NCBI RefSeq assembly: GCF_002847445.1
Contig: NZ_CP025432.1
Span: 1-64,000, forward strand
Direction: 5' to 3'
Length of the DNA: 64,000 nt
From: Paracoccus zhejiangensis
Lineage (GTDB): Bacteria > Pseudomonadota > Alphaproteobacteria > Rhodobacterales > Rhodobacteraceae
The notes under the pieces are model-generated. The model made no database searches. It was not told where the DNA came from and saw nothing but the letters and a program-made list of their open reading frames with translations. Below are positions 62,859-64,000 of this stretch, piece by piece; within the stretch, counting starts at the first letter, position 1; the number at the start of each line of letters is the position of its first letter. The translations under genes were made by a program, and so were the position numbers.

Positions 62859-63047
62859 TTACTCAAGCGCGCTTCTGGCGGCGTCGAGTTCCACGTTCGT
62901 CTCGGCTTCGCTCATTTCTTTTCGAGCTTTTTGAGCTGCGAGTAGGTGCTGGAGCGCGGCATCTTTCTTCGAACCTGCAGGCGCGTCATTGCACGCGGTT
63001 TCGACGGATTTCATCTTCAGGGAGGGTCTACTCATATCCATCGTCAT
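62859..63047 (-). CDS. Small hypothetical protein
   Basis: The 62-residue charged helical protein (ACNDAPAGSKKDAALQHLLA and RKEMSEAETNVELDAARSAL) has AAAGGA 7 bases before ATG 63047. It is convergent with the Crp-type gene. No function can be assigned; a shared N-terminus with larger proteins is not evident. Confidence 0.55.
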   Translation of the reverse strand: MTMDMSRPSLKMKSVETACNDAPAGSKKDAALQHLLAAQKARKEMSEAETNVELDAARSALE

Positions 63048-63184
63048 TATCTTGTCCTTTCATTGATCTGCCGGGAAATAAGAAGCGCACGGACATACCG
63101 ACCTTTTGGGAAAAGTATGGTGGTGTCGCGAATGCTGTGGAAATTCCCTGGCGGCGCGGTCCGGGCATGTGCAGGCTCGGTTTT

Positions 63185-64000
63185 TCAGGCGGCGAGGTCA
63201 AGAGGCATCGGTTCTATGGGCTGAGACAGGGTCTCCCATCCATCGACCTTGCGCATCTGGATCTGTCCGGAAGCGAGTAGCGCCCAGAGCAGCATCGGGA
63301 CGGTCTCGGCGCAGGGCAGCACGGTCTGGGTCTTGATGCGGCGGCGGAATTCCTCGTTCAGACGTTCGATGGCGTTGGTCGTGCGGGCGGACTTCCATTG
63401 CGACGGATCCAGGCGGGTGAAGGCGAACAGCCGCGCCCCGGCTTCTTCAAGGCTGTCGGCCATCGCCCGGCACTTGAGCCGCCACTTGCGCAGGAAAGCC
63501 TTGCGGCAGCGCTCCACCTCGGCGGAGGTGTCGGCGTAGATCATGTCCCGGTAGTCCTCGGTCAGCTCGTCGTGCATGTGCTTCGGGGCATGGGCCAGAA
63601 GGTTTCGGTGCTTGTGAACCGTGCAGCGCTGAATCGGCAGGTCGTCGCCCCAGAGTGCCACGAGCGCGGCTTCCAGCCCCGGAGCGCCGTCGACGATCAC
63701 GAATTCGGGCCGTTTCAGGCCCCGGGCATCAAGATCATCGAGGAACTGGCGCCAGGCTGCCGTGCTCTCCCCGCCCATGTTCCTGATGGAAAGCAGCACC
63801 TTCTGCCCGTCGCGGCGCACGCCGATGGCGGCCAGCACCGAGATGTTCGTGGCTTTGCGGTCGAGCCGGGTCTTGATCACGGTGCCGTCGAGGATCAGAC
63901 GGACGATGTCCTCATCGGCCAGACTGCGGGCACACCAGGCGTCCCAGTCCACCTTCACCTTGCGCCAGGCGCGGCTCACCACGTCCTTGCTGACGGCGCC
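63185..64000 (-). CDS. IS256-family transposase (start outside window)
   Basis: The frame is open to the window edge, so the N-terminus lies beyond 64000. It shows DIVRLILDGTVIKTRLDRKA, VIVDGAPGLEAALVALWGDD, the HKHRNLLAHAP block and ARTTNAIERLNEEFRRRIKT with the catalytic Glu. It is a different subgroup from the intact element at 10270 and from the remnant at 51628. It forms the right border of the SPFH island. Confidence 0.9.
   Translation of the reverse strand, partial: GAVSKDVVSRAWRKVKVDWDAWCARSLADEDIVRLILDGTVIKTRLDRKATNISVLAAIGVRRDGQKVLLSIRNMGGESTAAWRQFLDDLDARGLKRPEFVIVDGAPGLEAALVALWGDDLPIQRCTVHKHRNLLAHAPKHMHDELTEDYRDMIYADTSAEVERCRKAFLRKWRLKCRAMADSLEEAGARLFAFTRLDPSQWKSARTTNAIERLNEEFRRRIKTQTVLPCAETVPMLLWALLASGQIQMRKVDGWETLSQPIEPMPLDLAA

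Overview
The window is high-GC DNA with the gene repertoire of an alphaproteobacterium, most likely a Rhodobacteraceae such as Paracoccus (inference from gene content, TRAP and beta-oxidation operon style and IS types; no rRNA or tRNA was seen). Several insertion sequences, three toxin-antitoxin pairs, two serine recombinases, a mercury-resistance operon and the 3' end of a repABC-type repC suggest an accessory replicon or a genomic island rather than a core chromosome segment.

Layout. (1) 1-13.4 kb: a catabolic and uptake locus for an amino-acid-derived compound, possibly an opine. It has a dipeptide-type ABC transporter, a LysR regulator, three flavoprotein or Fe-S oxidase components plus another DAO-type oxidase, an MmgE/PrpD gene split by a clean IS256-family insertion, and an octopine/nopaline dehydrogenase homologue. 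The first oxidase gene carries a frameshift. (2) 13.7-20.6 kb: a serine recombinase, a RelB/ParE-like pair, and a mercury operon (merR divergent from merT, merP, three small membrane proteins, merA, a second disulfide reductase and ynfA). (3) 20.8-24.6 kb: a conserved protein of unknown function, a second ParDE-like pair, a zinc-ribbon protein and a SRAP (YedK-type) protein. (4) 24.6-39.7 kb: a tight 13-gene minus-strand operon running from a TRAP transporter and IclR regulator through a complete beta-oxidation set to ETF-ubiquinone oxidoreductase and glutaryl-CoA dehydrogenase. It resembles the Rhodopseudomonas pim operon for dicarboxylic acids. (5) 39.9-44.3 kb: a membrane protein, a truncated Mu-type transposase, a second recombinase, adhP and an IS21 remnant.

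(6) 44.27-47.87 kb: a compact tniA-tniB-tniQ transposon with no cargo, whose ends carry repeated copies of a TTTAAGTGCTAA-type motif. Its right end abuts a repC remnant, followed by a Xre-RES toxin-antitoxin pair. (7) 49.3-52.5 kb: a mosaic of broken mobile elements (IS66, an MscS-like fragment, IS3, an N-truncated IS256 transposase). (8) 53.0-63.1 kb: an IS-flanked island centred on an HflK/HflC-like SPFH pair. With it are two paralogous small proteins, a secreted Cys-repeat protein, a transglutaminase-fold protein that seems to lack its catalytic His, NhaA, a fatty-acid desaturase and a Crp/Fnr-type regulator. The window ends inside another IS256-family transposase.

The most interesting parts are the cargo-free tni transposon with its repeat-bearing ends, the SPFH island, the unusual set of small membrane proteins in the mer operon, and the dicarboxylate operon with a candidate IclR operator at its promoter.
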